Source: Albidovulum sediminicola (GTDB taxonomy: Bacteria > Pseudomonadota > Alphaproteobacteria > Rhodobacterales > Rhodobacteraceae). From it: 64,000 bases of DNA. Within the stretch, counting starts at the first letter, position 1. The number at the start of each line of letters is the position of its first letter. The notes under the pieces are model-generated. The model was not told the origin of the DNA and made no database searches. It saw only the letters and a list, made by a program, of their open reading frames with translations. The position numbers and the translations under genes were made by a program. Positions 61,430 through 64,000 of this stretch are shown one piece after another. The stretch is from NCBI RefSeq assembly GCF_025751575.1, contig NZ_JAOWLA010000011.1, forward strand, positions 62,001-126,000. Reading direction: 5' to 3'.

Positions 61430-62412
61430 GCCCGCCGCCGCGTGTTGTCGGCCGACTGCGTCCCCTGATCCAACAGCCGAAACACCAGCTCCGCCAGCGA
61501 CCGGGTGCCTGTCTTTGCGTAGATGCTGCGCAGGTGCGACCGCACCGTCGCTTCCGTCAGGCCGACCTCCGCCGCCACGCCGCGGACCGAAAGCCCCCGG
61601 CTCAGCATCACGCAGACCCGGAATTCCGCCCGGCTAAGGCCCGCTGGATTGGAGATACCCAGAAGCGGACGGGAGGGGGGGCAGTCCGGTTGCGATTCGT
61701 CTTTCTTCCTATTTTCAACAACCTGCGCAGTCACGAGCCCCACCTGGCGCCCTGTCCAGATGCGTGCGACCGCCGGCAGGACCGCATTGAGACAGGCCAG
61801 CGTCTGGTCATCCAGACGCTCTCGGAAATGAAGCTCGACATGGTCGCGGAACGACGGGTCGGCCGTCAGCGTCAGAACCGCCATTTCGCGCATGTGCCGG
61901 GCCACCTGCCAGACGTGCAGGCCGACACCCGCAACCGCGTCAGATTCGTCGGCGTGTTCCGAGGCCAGCCAGATCGTCGCGGGACGGGCATTTTGCAGAT
62001 AGGCCCCGAACAGGTTCGTCGCGTAGCTGCCCCGAAGCGGGCGCGACACGGCATCCTGCGCCCTTGCATCATGAAGCGCGACGATCTGCGGGAAGGGGCG
62101 GCCAGGATAGGTACGCGCGATCGCGCCAGCCTCGGCACCAAGGCCGCGCACGAGGCCAGCGAAGCCTTCGTCGAGCGTGGTGTTCCCGTGCAGCCCCTCG
62201 CTCCAGCCAGCCACAACCTCGACAAGCCGGGCCGGATCGGCCGGACTGACACTTGCGGGATCTGTTCCTGAAGCTCTTCTCAAACCGACCAATGCAACCT
62301 CCGCCCCCTTGCGGGGGGATACAATAAGCTGTCTGCGAAACGGATGCAGACAGGCGATACACACATCCCCATCACCCAGTTTGAGCGTATGATCGCCCCC
62401 GAGAGGGGTCAA
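61426..62412 (-). CDS. LuxR-type transcriptional regulator
   Basis: 328 residues if TTG 62412 is the start; no clear Shine-Dalgarno is present, and a GTG a few codons later is possible. The C-terminal LuxR helix-turn-helix is clear (GLSRAEFRVCVMLSRGLSVR, then GVAAEVGLTEATVRSHLRSI and YAKTGTRSLAELVFRLL). The first ~230 residues are a sensor-like region with no motif I can name; two Cys lie in VCIACLHPF. Coupled to the prepilin peptidase and downstream of tadB-tadC, so it probably controls the second Tad locus. Confidence 0.85.
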   Translation of the reverse strand: MTPLGGDHTLKLGDGDVCIACLHPFRRQLIVSPRKGAEVALVGLRRASGTDPASVSPADPARLVEVVAGWSEGLHGNTTLDEGFAGLVRGLGAEAGAIARTYPGRPFPQIVALHDARAQDAVSRPLRGSYATNLFGAYLQNARPATIWLASEHADESDAVAGVGLHVWQVARHMREMAVLTLTADPSFRDHVELHFRERLDDQTLACLNAVLPAVARIWTGRQVGLVTAQVVENRKKDESQPDCPPSRPLLGISNPAGLSRAEFRVCVMLSRGLSVRGVAAEVGLTEATVRSHLRSIYAKTGTRSLAELVFRLLDQGTQSADNTRRRA

Positions 62413-62540
62413 TGATCGGCGACAGTAAGGGCTGAAATGGCGATAAATTACAACTTTAAGGCGATATTCTGGTCATTTTGAGTAACCAGTTCAATGACTT
62501 TTCGCATATTGTCAGCATCGAAGCGCTTCGGCGCGGGCGT

Positions 62541-62557
62541 GCGGGGCCAGGCCCCGC
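62541..62557 (-). terminator. Short hairpin after tadC2
   Basis: GCGGGGC (62541-62547) and GCCCCGC (62551-62557) form a 7-bp stem with a 3-base loop, three bases past the tadC2 stop. No T-run follows. The 148-base gap to the LuxR-type gene also has an AT-rich stretch (62435-62500) suited to a promoter. Confidence 0.45.
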
Positions 62558-62560
62558 GAC

Positions 62561-63568
62561 TCAGCCCGCCCCCGAGATGTTGCGCAGGTAGCGGATGACC
62601 ACCGGCCCGAGGACAAGCAGCACCAGCGCCGGCAGCATGAGCGAGGCCAGCACCGCGGACATCTTCACCGGCAGCTTGTTGGCTTTCTCCTGCGCGCGCA
62701 TCTCGCGCGCATGGCGCATCTCGTCGGCGTAGGTTGTCAGCGCGTCCGAGATGCTGGTGCCGAACTGGATCGACTGCATCACGACGCTGGCGAAGGAACC
62801 GACCTCGCGCACACCGGTCCGTTCCGCGAGGTCCATCAACGCCCGGTCGCGCGCACGGCCCGCCTGGATCTCGCGCTGGGTGATCAGGAACTCCTCCGAC
62901 AGGATCGGGGCGGTCGTTACGATTTCGTTGGCGACACGCGTCATGGCCCCGTCGAAGCTGAGACCGCTATCGACCGAGATCTGGATAAGGTCGAGGGCGT
63001 TGGGAAACGCCTCCTCGATCTGGCGGCGGCGTTTGTCGACGCGGGCGCGCAGCCAGTAGTTGGGGCCGTAAAAGCCCGTCCAGACAAGGGCCGCCAGACC
63101 GGCCGTGATCCGGGTCTGCGACAGTTCCGAAAAGTTGTGCGTGACGGCATCGGGCATGGGAACGACACCCGCACGGGCGTTGTAGATCATGAAGATATAG
63201 AGCCCGGGCAGCAGCACCCCCATGACGAGGCGGAACAGGTAGTAATTGCGCATCGCATGCGGGTTGTTGAACCCGGCCTGGGCAAGCTGCCGCTGGATCT
63301 GTGTCCGCTCTTTCTTGTCGCCCGGCACAATCGCCTTCAGGAACCCGGTCGGATCGTTCTGCACCGAGTGCAGGATGTCGGCGTCGCGGCGCTTCGCGCG
63401 CGCGCGACCACTGGTTCCGGCCATGCGGCGCGCGACGGGATCCTTCTGGCCCACGCTTCCGAAAAGCCCGTAGATGAACAGCATCACGCCCACGCCGACC
63501 CCGACGACCAGCAGGGTCTGGAACAGGGCGGGGTCTTCCGACATCCGTGTCATGAGCGCGTCGAACAT
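62561..63568 (-). CDS. tadC: Tad platform protein TadC, second locus
   Basis: 335 residues from ATG 63568 (GGAGAG about 6 bases upstream). T2SSF family: a helix near residues 20-38, a basic linker, two helices, then NALDLIQISVDSGLSFDGAM, RTGVREVGSFASVVMQSIQF and MRAQEKANKLPVKMSAVLAS, and a C-terminal helix. The signatures match TadC at 1632-2624, but sequence divergence is large, so this is a separate Tad system rather than a recent duplication. Confidence 0.88.
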   Translation of the reverse strand: MFDALMTRMSEDPALFQTLLVVGVGVGVMLFIYGLFGSVGQKDPVARRMAGTSGRARAKRRDADILHSVQNDPTGFLKAIVPGDKKERTQIQRQLAQAGFNNPHAMRNYYLFRLVMGVLLPGLYIFMIYNARAGVVPMPDAVTHNFSELSQTRITAGLAALVWTGFYGPNYWLRARVDKRRRQIEEAFPNALDLIQISVDSGLSFDGAMTRVANEIVTTAPILSEEFLITQREIQAGRARDRALMDLAERTGVREVGSFASVVMQSIQFGTSISDALTTYADEMRHAREMRAQEKANKLPVKMSAVLASLMLPALVLLVLGPVVIRYLRNISGAG

Positions 63569-63580
63569 GTTACTCTCCAA

Positions 63581-64000
63581 TCAGATCCGGAAGTCCACCA
63601 GGCGGCGAAGCACCAGATAATTCACCACGATCAGGGTGCCGATGATGATCGCGAAAGGCTTGAACAGCGGGTCATCGATCACCCCCATGTAGTAGCTGGG
63701 GGAACTCATCTGGGTGAACACAAGGATGAAGATGGGCAGGGCGGACAGGAAGATCGAGGTCAACCGGCCCTCGGCCGAGATCGCCTGGATCCGGCGGCGC
63801 ATGGCCATGCGCGCGCGGATGACCGAGGACAGCGTATTCAGCACCCGCGCCAGATCGCTGCCGGTGCCGTGCTGGATCGCGATACTGATCGCGAGATAGC
63901 GCACGTCTTCCTGGTCGATCCGGTCGGCGAACTCCGAGAACGCGTCGGGAAGGTCGTCGCCGTAGCTGACCTGGTCGAGCACGATGCCGAACTCCGTCGC
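63581..64000 (-). CDS. tadB: Tad platform protein TadB, second locus, C-terminal part
   Basis: The frame is open to the right edge (ATEFGIVLDQVSYGDDLPDA at the edge) and ends at 63581; 139 codons are visible. IAIQHGTGSDLARVLNTLSS corresponds to the TadB signature QQQSGGNLAEIL in the first locus, followed by RMAMRRRIQAISAEGRLTS and two C-terminal helices. It sits 12 bases before tadC2. The rest of the second locus, including its ATPase, lies outside the window. Confidence 0.88.
   Translation of the reverse strand, partial: ATEFGIVLDQVSYGDDLPDAFSEFADRIDQEDVRYLAISIAIQHGTGSDLARVLNTLSSVIRARMAMRRRIQAISAEGRLTSIFLSALPIFILVFTQMSSPSYYMGVIDDPLFKPFAIIIGTLIVVNYLVLRRLVDFRI

Overview
The window is a high-GC chromosomal segment of an alphaproteobacterium, most likely Rhodobacterales (Rhodobacteraceae). 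The evidence is the coxB-ctaB-ctaG-coxC-surF1 order followed by thrC and an M16 peptidase, a Tad pilus locus with short Flp pilins of the GAVTVDW type, a consensus Fnr/FnrL box upstream of the cytochrome oxidase genes, and a CtrA-like half site upstream of dprA. I see no rRNA, intact tRNA, insertion sequence, CRISPR array or prophage.

Layout. (1) 1-10.5 kb, minus strand: a Tad (Flp) pilus locus with two pilin genes, CpaB/RcpC, the RcpA secretin, an OmpA-type lipoprotein, TadZ, TadA, TadB, TadC, two TPR lipoproteins and the start of a prepilin peptidase. Hairpin terminators divide it into several transcription units. (2) 10.9-16.2 kb: a lytic transglycosylase, then a HAD-UbiA fusion, an SDR, a DprE1-like flavoprotein and a flippase-like membrane protein. 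Together the last four look like a polyprenyl-phosphoryl-pentose (DPA-type) sugar-donor pathway. (3) 16.3-23.4 kb, minus: CoA-transferase subunits, topA, dprA and tldD. (4) 23.6-32.5 kb, plus: aa3 oxidase subunits and assembly factors, thrC, an M16 peptidase, a GNAT and a GlcD-type FAD oxidase. (5) 32.6-39.6 kb: apt and mtnP (methylthioadenosine salvage) separated by a pseudogene, a metalloprotease-like secreted protein, an amber-interrupted NYN gene, an OsmC protein, a flavin reductase, a GNAT and an EcsC protein. (6) 39.6-45.7 kb: ptsP, a ligase-associated Lhr-type helicase, the phosphoesterase PdeM and a hotdog thioesterase.

(7) 45.7-54.4 kb is the most interesting region. A tightly overlapping operon encodes a molybdenum hydroxylase (FAD subunit plus fused FeS-Mo subunit), a 6-hydroxynicotinate-reductase-like Fe-S protein, an ApbE-like UPF0280 protein, two tandem AA_synth (DUF1185) paralogues and a MarR regulator. 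An enamidase-like amidohydrolase converges on it. The set resembles the first three steps of the reductive nicotinate pathway of Eubacterium barkeri (hydroxylate, reduce the ring, open the ring). It also has proteins of unknown role that are not among the enzymes described for that pathway. (8) 54.5-60.9 kb: a PotFGHI-like polyamine ABC transporter, a GntR/FCD regulator and a class III aminotransferase, tied together by repeated TTTGATCAAA-type sites. (9) 60.9-64 kb, minus: part of a second Tad locus (TadB, TadC, a LuxR-type regulator and a prepilin peptidase).

Start codons were chosen from Shine-Dalgarno matches, signal peptides and overlaps. All functional calls rest on motif recognition by eye, not on database searches.
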